64,000 nucleotides of DNA from Piscinibacter sp. HJYY11 (lineage in GTDB: Bacteria > Pseudomonadota > Gammaproteobacteria > Burkholderiales > Burkholderiaceae_C): the NCBI RefSeq assembly GCF_016735515.1, contig NZ_JAERQZ010000001.1, positions 310,001 through 374,000 of the forward strand, in the 5' to 3' direction. Positions 25,797-33,478 of the stretch are shown here, one piece after another. The position numbers and the translations under genes were made by a program. Every line of letters starts with the position of its first letter. The first letter of the stretch is position 1. Under the pieces are notes generated by a model. That model ran no database searches and had not been told where the DNA came from. It saw nothing but the letters and a program-made list of their open reading frames with translations.

Positions 25797-26309
25797 TCAG
25801 CCGCGGTCGGCACGGGCGGGCAGGGTGCCCGAACGGTTGTTGGTGCTGTTGCCCGTGCCCATGGTGCTCGAGTTGCTCGAGTTGGTGCCGGTGGTTCCCA
25901 TGGAGCCGCTCGTGCCCGGGGTGGTGGAGCCCGAACCAGTCGTGCCCATGGTGCTCGAGTCGGTGCTGGTGCTGCCGCTCGTCCCCGGAGCGGTGGAGCT
26001 GGAGCCGGTCGTGCCCATGGTGCCGGAGCCGGTGCTGGTGGTGCCTGGCGTCGTGCCAGTCGTGCCGGTCGTGCCAGTCGTGCCAGGGTTGGTGCTCGTG
26101 CCGGTGGCGTTCGTGCCACTGGAGCCCGGGTTGGCTTGGGCGCCGGAGGTGCCGCTTTGCGAGCCCTGGGACCCCGGGCTGGCGGTGCCGCTCGTGCCGG
26201 AGGTGCCGGGCGAGCCCGATGTTCCACCTGTCGATTGGGCGTGGCTGATGCCGATGGTGAGGGCGGTGGCCGCGGCCGCCATTGCGGCAAGTGTCGTCTT
26301 GAGTTGCAT
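25797..26309 (-). CDS. Exported Gly/Ser/Thr repeat protein ending in LPARADRG
   Basis: 170 aa, function unknown. A signal peptide (about 1-24, ending ISHAQ) is followed by repeats of short Gly-Ser-Thr units such as GTTGTTGTT, PGTSGS and SSTMGTTGS with Asn and Pro, then the tail SGTLPARADRG. The last eight residues equal those of the protein at 17044-17490. The frame opens earlier, but the ATG at 26309 gives the only plausible signal peptide, with GGAGA a few bases upstream. The DNA is internally repetitive, so the length may vary between strains. Confidence 0.75.
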   Translation of the reverse strand: MQLKTTLAAMAAAATALTIGISHAQSTGGTSGSPGTSGTSGTASPGSQGSQSGTSGAQANPGSSGTNATGTSTNPGTTGTTGTTGTTPGTTSTGSGTMGTTGSSSTAPGTSGSTSTDSSTMGTTGSGSTTPGTSGSMGTTGTNSSNSSTMGTGNSTNNRSGTLPARADRG

Positions 26310-26605
26310 GGTGATGGTCTCCGTACTACAAGTTAGAGGAAGCCGCTCGGCGGCTACCCTTGCTCGGCAATGGGTGTGCCCGCGCCTGAGCCGGGCGGTA
26401 CTGGCTCGGGAGGGCCTCCTCATGGCGCTTCTTGCCGCAAACGAGGCGGATTACCTTTGTCATGTGGCCGCGCCGAAGGCCGATGCGACACTTTCAGCCG
26501 CAGTCGACCACCACCCATGAGCGCACCTGCCTGCCAGCCGCAAGGCCCGACGACTGCACGGCCTGGCTGCGGGCAGCACGCGCCCAGACAGAGGGACACA
26601 CCCCC
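26310..26605. promoter_or_regulatory. Intergenic region between divergent exported-protein genes
   Basis: This 296-base spacer must hold promoters for both sides. A small hairpin AGCCGC-TCG-GCGGCT lies at 26341-26355. TTACCTTTGTCAT at 26451-26463 is a weak match to the motif seen before T6SS genes, pointing at the gene at 26606, but the hexamer 24 bases on (CGACAC) is poor. No gene is supported here. Confidence 0.4.
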
Positions 26606-27118
26606 ATGAAGAAGACACTCGTCATGATGGCCGGCGCGTTGGCGCTGAGCGCCGTCGCAGTGAGCGCGCAAGCCCAGGAGAAGCGCAATGCGGTTTCGTT
26701 GTTCGGCAACATCTCGTCGTCGAGCGATTTCTCGCAGGCCAACGTCAACGCCACCTACGAGCGCCTGGTGACCGACAAGCTGTCGATCAACGTCGGCGCG
26801 ACGTACTTCCTGATGGACTTCAACGGCTCCGACACCAGCACGCTCGGCGTGACGGCCGGTGCCACCTACTACATCGGCAAGCCCTCGCAGGCGTCGAACA
26901 TGCTCTTCTACGGCAAGGGTGTCGTCGGTTTCACCCGCTCGGAGATGGCAGGCGCTGGCAGCGACACCGGCAACGTGGTCGGCCTCTTCGCCGGCCTGGA
27001 GCAGCCTTTGAGCGAAGCCACCAGCCTCTTCGAGGAACTGGGCGTGCAGCGCTCCAAGGTCTTCGACCAGACGGAGACCTCGGTGGTGTTCAACATCGGG
27101 CTGAAGATCCGCTTCTGA
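26606..27118 (+). CDS. Small outer-membrane beta-barrel protein
   Basis: 170 aa. A signal peptide (about 1-23, ending VSAQAQ) is followed by alternating beta-strand sequence (NVNATYERL, LSINVGATYFLMD, TLGVTAGATYYIG, MLFYGKGVVGF) and a C-terminal strand ending in Phe (SVVFNIGLKIRF), as expected for BAM-inserted barrels. About eight strands fit an OmpX/OmpW-like porin fold; the function is unknown. The start at 26606 is preferred over the longer frame because the signal begins there, with GAGGG upstream. It is the first gene of a run of six + strand genes. Confidence 0.8.
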   Translation: MKKTLVMMAGALALSAVAVSAQAQEKRNAVSLFGNISSSSDFSQANVNATYERLVTDKLSINVGATYFLMDFNGSDTSTLGVTAGATYYIGKPSQASNMLFYGKGVVGFTRSEMAGAGSDTGNVVGLFAGLEQPLSEATSLFEELGVQRSKVFDQTETSVVFNIGLKIRF

Positions 27119-27120
27119 TC

Positions 27121-27663
27121 ATGTCGACGCTGCGCATCCTCTCCCTCGGGGCGGCAGCCTGCCTGATGGCGGCCTGTGCATCCAACAAGCCGGCCGCCTC
27201 GCCATGGCCTGCCTGGGTGCTGCAGCCCGACGCCGGGGGCGGCGTGGCAGCGGCCGAGTGCGTCGAGTCCAGCGGCAACCCGTCGCTGGACCGCACGCAG
27301 GCTGCGGCCGCCGCGCGCGTCACGCTCGCGCGCAACCTGGAGGTGAACATCCAGGCCAGCGACGAGCTGCTCTCGTCGAAGACGGGGGCACAGTCGTCGC
27401 AGACCTTCCGCTCGAGCGCCAAGCTGCTCAGCGAAAAGGCCCTCACCAACACCCGTGTCACGCGCGTCGAAGAAGTCGCCGTTGGCAAGGGCAAGTGGCT
27501 CTGTGCCGAAGTCACGCTCGACTCCGCCGGCACGCGCAGCCTCGTGAAAGACGCCGTGGCCGCTACCCACACCACGGCGTCTGCCGACGTCGAAGAGATG
27601 CTGCTGCAGCAGTTCCGCAAGCGCTCGGTGCCGTCGCAGGTGTCGCAGAAGAACGTGCAGTGA
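27121..27663 (+). CDS. LPP20-like lipoprotein
   Basis: 180 aa, two bases after the beta-barrel gene. A lipoprotein signal with lipobox MAAC (Cys19) precedes a domain resembling the LPP20 family: PSLDRTQAAAAARVTLARNLEVNIQASDEL followed by SALTN-type strands and LCAEVTL. LPP20 proteins are membrane lipoproteins of unclear function, and the Asx-rich helical segment with repeated Ala often recurs in partners encoded nearby. The next gene shows a similar segment. The stop overlaps the next start. Confidence 0.75.
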   Translation: MSTLRILSLGAAACLMAACASNKPAASPWPAWVLQPDAGGGVAAAECVESSGNPSLDRTQAAAAARVTLARNLEVNIQASDELLSSKTGAQSSQTFRSSAKLLSEKALTNTRVTRVEEVAVGKGKWLCAEVTLDSAGTRSLVKDAVAATHTTASADVEEMLLQQFRKRSVPSQVSQKNVQ

Positions 27664-29030
27664 CGAACAACCGCTTGTTCGGTGCGCTGGTCGTGGCGCT
27701 GGTGTGCCTGGCGATCAGCCCGTTTGCCTCCGCCGCGTGCAAGGTGATCGGCGATGGCGACAGCGCCCCGGCGTGGACCTCGCCGCAGGCACCGGAAGAC
27801 CCGTCGACCGTGAGCGCCGTAGGCTCCGCCACGATCGACGGCGACCGCCTGCCCGAGGCGCTGGCCGCGGCGCGCACCAATGCGCTGAAAGACCTGGCCG
27901 AGCGCATCCGCGTCTCGGTCAGCTCGAGCGTCAGGCTCAACGACAGCAAGGTGAGCGAAGGCGGCAAGCAGGTCCTGCGCTCATCCATCGAATCGGTGGC
28001 CGAGGCCACCACCAACGTGACGCTGCAGAACGTGCGGGTCGACCAGCAATGGGTCGATGCCCGCCGCTGCCAGGCCTGGGTGCGCGTGGCCATCGGCCGC
28101 GCCGACTTCGAGCGCGCCCGCAAGCGCGATCTGCTGCTCGGCCTGGCCAAGCAGGTGAGCGCCATGCTCACGCTGGCCGAAGACGCCACCAAGCCGCTGG
28201 TGCAGCGAGAAGGTTCCGCGGCTGCGGCGGCAGCGCTGCTCGGCAGCAATGATTTCCGCGACGTGCCCGAGGTGCCGGTGGCGGCGCTGCGCACGCGCCT
28301 CGGCGGTGTCGACAAGATGCTCGCGAAGATGAAGCAGGACGAGACCCGCCTGCTCGGCCTCGCGCAGTCGCATGTGCAGGCGTATGCCGAGTTCAAGAGC
28401 GCGACCAATCCAGTCGAGCGCCTGGAAGCGGCCGGCCGTGCGCTGAGGCCGCTGCGCACGCTGCTGGCTGCCTCGTGGGTGCCCGATGAATCGATGATCG
28501 GCTTTGCGGCGCAGCCCCGGCTGGTGTCGCTGCTCAACGAGGCCGGCTACCCGTGCCTCGCGCGCAAGGCCGCCAACGACGCGCAGGATTGCGCACCCGA
28601 GGCGCTCTCGCAAGAGCGCCAGAAAGAGTATTTCGCCGGCCGCCAGGTCACGCTCAGCTGCAGCCTGCGCCTGGGTGGCAAGGCCGAGCCGTGGACGAAG
28701 GCGTGCGCTTCGCTCGGCGAGTCGCTCGCGAAGCTGGGGGCACGCACGCAGGTCGACACGGGCGGCGCGAAGGCTGCGGCCGGTGCCACGTTGATCCGGC
28801 TCGATGCCGAAGGCCGCATCGGCAAGCGCCAGGACCCGGACGACAAGTCCACCGGCTACCGCTTCGAAGGTGCGGTCAAGAGCCAGGTGCGCGGGCTCGA
28901 CAGCCCCATCGACGACACCTACCAGGCCCTGACCGGCTGGAACCCGGTGTCGGACGCGATGGCCACCGACATCCTTGCGCTGAGTGCCGCCAAGCGGCTG
29001 GTCGAACGCATCGGGCAAAGCTGGCAATGA
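27660..29030 (+). CDS. Exported protein with LPP20-like N-terminal domain
   Basis: 456 aa from a GTG at 27660 that overlaps the previous TGA (GTGA). A signal peptide (about 1-26, ending ASAAC) leads into a segment like the preceding lipoprotein: GSATIDGDRLPEALAAARTNALKDLAERIRVSV, then a conserved strand with RCQAWVRVAIGR. The C-terminal part of about 250 residues is not recognised; it has a Cys pair in YPCLARKAANDAQDCAPEAL. Function unknown, probably periplasmic. It overlaps the next gene by ATGA, so the set is translationally coupled. Confidence 0.7.
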   Translation: MTNNRLFGALVVALVCLAISPFASAACKVIGDGDSAPAWTSPQAPEDPSTVSAVGSATIDGDRLPEALAAARTNALKDLAERIRVSVSSSVRLNDSKVSEGGKQVLRSSIESVAEATTNVTLQNVRVDQQWVDARRCQAWVRVAIGRADFERARKRDLLLGLAKQVSAMLTLAEDATKPLVQREGSAAAAAALLGSNDFRDVPEVPVAALRTRLGGVDKMLAKMKQDETRLLGLAQSHVQAYAEFKSATNPVERLEAAGRALRPLRTLLAASWVPDESMIGFAAQPRLVSLLNEAGYPCLARKAANDAQDCAPEALSQERQKEYFAGRQVTLSCSLRLGGKAEPWTKACASLGESLAKLGARTQVDTGGAKAAAGATLIRLDAEGRIGKRQDPDDKSTGYRFEGAVKSQVRGLDSPIDDTYQALTGWNPVSDAMATDILALSAAKRLVERIGQSWQ

Positions 29031-30136
29031 GGCACTTGTGGCTCTTCCTCGCCTGGGTCTTTGCCTCCGGCCTGGCTGTGGCGCAGGAAGGCACCAAGGT
29101 CTCGGTCGCCGCCTACATGAGCGACCCCAAGTTCGCGGCCTACGAGAAGGTGGCGCAGGCCCGCGCCGAAGAGCTGCTCAACGACTCGAAGTACGTGGTG
29201 CTCGACGAGGCCAAGGCGCGCCAGCTCAAGAAAGGCTGGGTCGACCTCGCCGACCCGGGCCATGTGATCACCGCAGAAGAGTTCGTGAAGCGCGCCGGCA
29301 GGTACGACATCGAGAAGATCGTGCGCGTGGGCGTGAGCGTGAGCGTGAAGCCGGTGCTCGGCCTCTTCTATACCGCGACCGCCACGGCCGAGTTCCGCAT
29401 CGTCGACAAGTCGGCGAAGGTGCAGGCCTTCACGCTGAACGAGATGGGCACGCGCGGCGTGCCGCCGTCTGATGGCTTGACCGAAGGGGCAGCGATCAGC
29501 AACGCGATCCAGCGCGCGGTCGACGGCGCTGCGCAGCGCGCCAGCCTCACGGTAGTGAGCCCCGCGCTGCCCAAGGGCGTGCCGCTCGTGCTCGAAGCCG
29601 TTACCACTGCGCCGCCCGAGACCGAGCTCGCGCCGGCCAGCACTGCGGTGAACGATGCGCCGTGGGTGTCGGCCGCCAAGCTCAACAAGGAGACGTGGAG
29701 AGGCGAAGACAAGGCATGCGTCGCCGTGTCGCCCGACGGGCAGGTGGGCGCCGTCGGCGGCTACACCTGGGCGGTGGACCGCCTCGGCGGCCTGAACCGC
29801 ACCTACGGCGGCCGCGTCCACTTGGTCGACATTGCCGGCGGGCAGGAGTTCAACCTGCACACCGTGCACCCCGTGGGCAAGCGCGAATCGGGCGAAGACG
29901 GCACCTCGTCGCCCATCGCCTGTGGCTTCATCGGCAACTGGCGCTACCTGGTGGTGGCAACCGGCAACGTGCTCTCGTGCTACGACGTCGAGCGCGGCGC
30001 CGAGACCTGCCGCCTCAAGCTGCAGGGCGCGCCCAAGCAGGCGCAACTCAGCGTGGGCCGAGTGGGGAACGCGGCTTACGTCGCGTTGCAGACCGAGAAG
30101 GCCAAGACCTATTACCGTGTGGTGCTCGCCAAGTAG
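29027..30136 (+). CDS. Exported protein of unknown function
   Basis: 369 aa, starting inside the previous stop (ATGA). A signal peptide (about 1-19, ending GLAVAQ) is followed by an alpha/beta region that may be CsgG- or LPP20-like (ARAEELLNDSKYVVLDEAKARQLKK, then RAGRYDIEKIVRVGVSVSV). The C-terminal part (about 225-369) looks beta-propeller-like, with CVAVSPDGQVGAVGGYTW and a later repeat CGFIGNWRYLVVATGNVLSCYDV. No firm family. Co-transcription with the two genes before it suggests a shared envelope complex. Confidence 0.65.
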   Translation: MRHLWLFLAWVFASGLAVAQEGTKVSVAAYMSDPKFAAYEKVAQARAEELLNDSKYVVLDEAKARQLKKGWVDLADPGHVITAEEFVKRAGRYDIEKIVRVGVSVSVKPVLGLFYTATATAEFRIVDKSAKVQAFTLNEMGTRGVPPSDGLTEGAAISNAIQRAVDGAAQRASLTVVSPALPKGVPLVLEAVTTAPPETELAPASTAVNDAPWVSAAKLNKETWRGEDKACVAVSPDGQVGAVGGYTWAVDRLGGLNRTYGGRVHLVDIAGGQEFNLHTVHPVGKRESGEDGTSSPIACGFIGNWRYLVVATGNVLSCYDVERGAETCRLKLQGAPKQAQLSVGRVGNAAYVALQTEKAKTYYRVVLAK

Positions 30137-30151
30137 TCGGAGTGCTTCCCC

Positions 30152-30421
30152 ATGTGCCGCAACATCAAGACCCTGTTCAACTTCGAGCCGCCCGCCACCG
30201 AGCTGGAGATCCGCGACGCCTCGCTGCAGTTCGTGCGCAAGCTGTCGGGCTTCAACCGGCCGTCGCAGGCCAACGAGGCGGCGTTCGACCGCGCGGTGGA
30301 AGAGGTGGCGCAGGCCGCGCGCGTGCTGATCAGCTCGCTGGTCACGACCGCACCGCCTCGTGACCGCGAAGTGGAGGCCGAGAAGGCCAAGGCGCGCTCG
30401 GCCGCGAGGTTCGGCGCGTGA
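30152..30421 (+). CDS. DUF2277 domain protein
   Basis: 89 aa. It matches the small DUF2277 family from the first residues (MCRNIKTLFNFEPPAT) through the helix QFVRKLSGFNRPS to the C-terminal VSSL-type segment ISSLVTTAPPRDREVEAEKA. Such proteins are cytoplasmic, helical and of unknown role. It follows the previous gene by 15 bases and precedes the caspase-like gene by seven, so it is probably in the same transcript, though its cytoplasmic nature differs from its exported neighbours. Confidence 0.85.
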   Translation: MCRNIKTLFNFEPPATELEIRDASLQFVRKLSGFNRPSQANEAAFDRAVEEVAQAARVLISSLVTTAPPRDREVEAEKAKARSAARFGA

Positions 30422-30428
30422 GCGGCAC

Positions 30429-32003
30429 GTGAGCCTCGCTGCGCGCTGGCTGCTGACGCTCATTTGCCTGGCCGCCAGCGGTGGCGCCTGGGCCCAGAAG
30501 CGCGTGGCGCTCCTGATCGGCAATTCCGCATACGCCGCCGCTCCGCTCGTGAACCCGGCGAACGATGCCGCCGACCTGGCCACGGCATTGAAGTCACGCG
30601 GTTTCGAGACGACGGTGGCGCTCAACACCACCAAGCGCGACATCACCGCACGCGTGCGCAGCTTCGCCGAGCAGATCACCCCCGGCACCGTGGCCCTTTT
30701 CTACTACGCCGGCCACGGCATGCAGGTGCGCGGGCGCAACTACATCCTGCCGGTCGACGCGAAGGTGCAGAGCGAAGGCGACGTGGTGGAGCAAGGCGTG
30801 GAGATCGACGCGGTGCTGCAGCGCCTGGAAGGCAAGGGCGCCGCGATCAACCTCGTGATCCTCGATGCCTGCCGCAACAACCCCTTCACTGCGGCCAAGG
30901 GCGCAGGCCTGGCGGCGGTAGACGCCCCCAAGGGCAGCCTGGTCGCCTTTGCCACCTCGCCAGGCAAGGTGGCCCTCGACGGCAAGGGCCGCAACGGCGT
31001 CTACACCAAGCACCTTCTGGCGAATCTCAACGCGCCCGGCATGCGCGTCGAAGACGTGTTCAAGCGCGTGCGTGTGGGCGTGACCGAAGAGTCTCAAGGG
31101 CAACAGGTGCCGTGGGAAAACACCTCGCTCACGACCGATTTCTATTTCATCCCGCCCACAGGAGACGCGGCGGTGGCCGGCGCCCCCGATGCAGAGCAGC
31201 AGCGCATCCAGATGGCGATCGCCACGCGCAACAAGGCGGAGCTGCGGAAGTACCTCGAGCTGTCGCCCACGGGGCGGCTGCGCACGCAGGTGGCCACGGC
31301 GTACGAGAGCGTGATCGCCGCCGAGCCCACGCGCAGTGCGGTCGAGCCGAGCTACCAGCGCGACTGCCCCGAGTGCCCGCGCATGGTGGTGCTGGGCAAT
31401 GGCACGAAAGCGATCGGCGCCTTCCCCGTGACGGTCGACGACTACGAGCAGTGCGTGAAGGCGCGCGCCTGCGAGAAGCGCGACGTCGGCGAGCTGGGCA
31501 TCGACAAGCACCCCGCTGTCAACGTCAGCTGGCAGGACGCGGCGAAGTACACCCAGTGGCTGAGCCAGCGCACGAAGCAGAAGTACCGCCTGCCGACCGA
31601 AGCCGAGTGGGTCGAAGCGGTGGACGCCGGGCGCTACGTGGGCGAGGGCAGCACGCGCAAGCTGGTGCCCTTCGTCGAGTGCCGCTCGGGCAACGGCTAC
31701 GACCGCTCGGCGGCGCTGGTGGCGGGCTTCCCGTGGCGCGAGTCGGCCTGCAACGACGGGTTTCCGCAGACCTCGCCGGTGGGGGTCTTCCTGCCCAATG
31801 CGCTGGGCATGTACGACTGGGCGGGGAATGTGTGGCAGTGGACGTCGACCTGTGCTGCGGCCGGCAAGACGCCGTGCGAAAAATACGTGCTCAAGGGCGG
31901 CAGCTGGGCCTCGCCGCTCACGGCCTTGACGCCGCAGGCCGTGCTCCATGCCGAGCCCACGCTCGGCGGCAGCACGATCGGCTTCAGGGTCTGGCGCGAG
32001 TGA
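30429..32003 (+). CDS. Caspase-like peptidase (C14) fused to a formylglycine-generating-enzyme-like domain
   Basis: 524 aa from a GTG at 30429. A signal peptide (about 1-22, ending GAWAQ) suggests export. The caspase-like p20 domain (about 24-245) begins KRVALLIGNSAY and has the dyad His96 (YYAGHGMQ) and Cys148 (ILDACRNNPF). The C-terminal domain (about 335-524) is of the FGE-sulfatase/SUMF1 fold: PAVNVSWQDAAKYTQWLS, YRLPTEAEWVEA and GMYDWAGNVWQWT, ending GGSTIGFRVWR. In bacteria such fusions are often of unknown role; the FGE fold here may serve for binding. A weak ribosome binding site precedes the GTG. Confidence 0.85.
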   Translation: MSLAARWLLTLICLAASGGAWAQKRVALLIGNSAYAAAPLVNPANDAADLATALKSRGFETTVALNTTKRDITARVRSFAEQITPGTVALFYYAGHGMQVRGRNYILPVDAKVQSEGDVVEQGVEIDAVLQRLEGKGAAINLVILDACRNNPFTAAKGAGLAAVDAPKGSLVAFATSPGKVALDGKGRNGVYTKHLLANLNAPGMRVEDVFKRVRVGVTEESQGQQVPWENTSLTTDFYFIPPTGDAAVAGAPDAEQQRIQMAIATRNKAELRKYLELSPTGRLRTQVATAYESVIAAEPTRSAVEPSYQRDCPECPRMVVLGNGTKAIGAFPVTVDDYEQCVKARACEKRDVGELGIDKHPAVNVSWQDAAKYTQWLSQRTKQKYRLPTEAEWVEAVDAGRYVGEGSTRKLVPFVECRSGNGYDRSAALVAGFPWRESACNDGFPQTSPVGVFLPNALGMYDWAGNVWQWTSTCAAAGKTPCEKYVLKGGSWASPLTALTPQAVLHAEPTLGGSTIGFRVWRE

Positions 32004-32024
32004 GGACGCAGGCCCGCGGTCTCT

Positions 32025-32198
32025 TCAGGCCGCTTGCTGCCACCAGAGCCATGCCGCGACCACGCTGAAGATCGCGCCCGTGATGAGCCAGGCCTTGGCC
32101 TGGGGAACAAAGGCCCGTGCTTGCGCCATGCGGATAAGTGCCAACACCAGAAACAGCGGCCCGAGGATGGCGAAGACGGTCTTGACGTCGATGCTCAT
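32025..32198 (-). CDS. Small two-helix membrane protein at the end of the VgrG cassette
   Basis: 57 aa, short enough to be missed by automatic length limits. It has two hydrophobic helices (about 7-24 and 37-52) separated by a basic loop RMAQARAFVPQAKA and ends WLWWQQAA. The ATG overlaps the TIGR02270 gene stop as ATGA, which supports real, coupled translation. The sequence resembles no family I can name. As the last gene of a T6SS effector cassette it might be an immunity-like or accessory membrane protein, but this is inference. Confidence 0.6.
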   Translation of the reverse strand: MSIDVKTVFAILGPLFLVLALIRMAQARAFVPQAKAWLITGAIFSVVAAWLWWQQAA

Positions 32199-33478
32199 GA
32201 CGTGACGCCCAGGCGGGCCAGTTGCTGCCGTTGGCGCGAAGCCGGCGCGGCGATGTTGAAGAGGGGCGTGCCCGGCTGCAGCAGCGAGAGGTGGACCGCC
32301 GCGACCAGGCGCTGCCGCTGCATGCCTTGCCCGAGCACCGCCAGCGCATGTGCCACCGAGGGCGATTCACCGACGAAGTGGCGCTGCCCTGCAGCGAAAC
32401 GCGAGCCGTGCGTGTGCCACCACGCGGTGAGCTTGGCGACATCGGGCCAGGGCAGGTCGTCATCTTCATCGAGCGCCACCCGCTCGTCGCGAGGATCGTC
32501 GTTCGGCCCGCCGGCGGCCTCCTCGGGAGGCTCGCCGTCGAGGTGCTGCCACTTGAGGTTGACCCCCGTGATGAAGCTGAAGGCTTCGCCCGCCAGGCGG
32601 GCATGGTCCGGCGACGCCATGTGCTTGAGAAGCCAGGGCACGGCCTGCGCGTCGCCCGCCAGGCCCGCCGCGCGAATCACGGTGCGTGTGTCGCTGCCCG
32701 AGGCCGCCATCTGGCGCACCAGGCTGCGCGCGGTGCCGGCGTCTGATGCGAGGAGCGCGGGCAGCAGCGCGCCGTGCTGCAGCGGCCCGGGTGTCGACGC
32801 CCAGGCGAGCAGCACGCGCGGGGCGTGCTCGCGGTCACCAAGCAAGACGGCAGCCCGCGCGGCGGCCAGCGCCACCGTGGGAGCTTCGTCGCTGAGGCGG
32901 TCAAGGCACGAGGGCAGCAGATCGACGCGGGCGAGCTCGCCCGCCGCCTGCAGCGCTCTGGCGCGCAGGGCGGCGTCGGCGTCTTTCACCGCCTCGTCGA
33001 GGGCCCTGCCCGGGTCCACGCGGTGCTGCGCGCAGGCGACGAGCCCGAGCCAACGCATGCGGGGCGAGGGCGCTTGCAGCAAAGGCGCGGTGAGCCCGCG
33101 CAAGAGGGGTGCGGAGACCCAGCCGAAGGCCGACGACAAGGCGCGCGCTGCATCGGGCACGGGCTCCAGAAGAGACACGAGCTGCGTGAGTTGGGCGGCG
33201 TCGCGCCGCTCGATGGCGAGCACGCAGCACACGAAGAGCTGGCCCACGCCCGGCAGGTCGAGCGCCTCACGGCTGAGCGCCGCGCCTGCGTCGCCTGCGA
33301 TCGACAGGCCGTCGAGGTGCGCGGCCAGGCGCTCGTCGGCGCGGGCCAGGTCTTTCAGCTTCACGTGGGGCGCACGCAGCAGCACGCTGCGCACCGAGCG
33401 CAGCGACACCGCATCGTCCAGGTGTTGGGCCAGCACCGCCGGCACCACCGGCTTTTGCGCTGTTGCGGTGGTGCTCAT
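32195..33478 (-). CDS. TIGR02270 family protein (T6SS-associated)
   Basis: 427 aa, cytoplasmic. The sequence is a chain of helical repeat units of HEAT-like character (for instance LGLVACAQHRVDPGRALDEA and RARALQAAGELARVDLLPSCLDRLSDEAP), matching the TIGR02270 family found in T6SS gene clusters of Burkholderia, myxobacteria and relatives. Near the C-terminus it has ITGVNLKW and a long acidic loop. The function is unknown, perhaps as an adaptor or loading factor. Overlaps by ATGA at both ends show it is translated together with its neighbours. Confidence 0.8.
   Translation of the reverse strand: MSTTATAQKPVVPAVLAQHLDDAVSLRSVRSVLLRAPHVKLKDLARADERLAAHLDGLSIAGDAGAALSREALDLPGVGQLFVCCVLAIERRDAAQLTQLVSLLEPVPDAARALSSAFGWVSAPLLRGLTAPLLQAPSPRMRWLGLVACAQHRVDPGRALDEAVKDADAALRARALQAAGELARVDLLPSCLDRLSDEAPTVALAAARAAVLLGDREHAPRVLLAWASTPGPLQHGALLPALLASDAGTARSLVRQMAASGSDTRTVIRAAGLAGDAQAVPWLLKHMASPDHARLAGEAFSFITGVNLKWQHLDGEPPEEAAGGPNDDPRDERVALDEDDDLPWPDVAKLTAWWHTHGSRFAAGQRHFVGESPSVAHALAVLGQGMQRQRLVAAVHLSLLQPGTPLFNIAAPASRQRQQLARLGVTS

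Noticed and set aside
22772..26248. 1158-codon + strand frame over tagH and the reductase gene
   Set aside because: Shadow of two well-supported minus-strand genes; composition is Arg/Gly/His-rich and non-globular.
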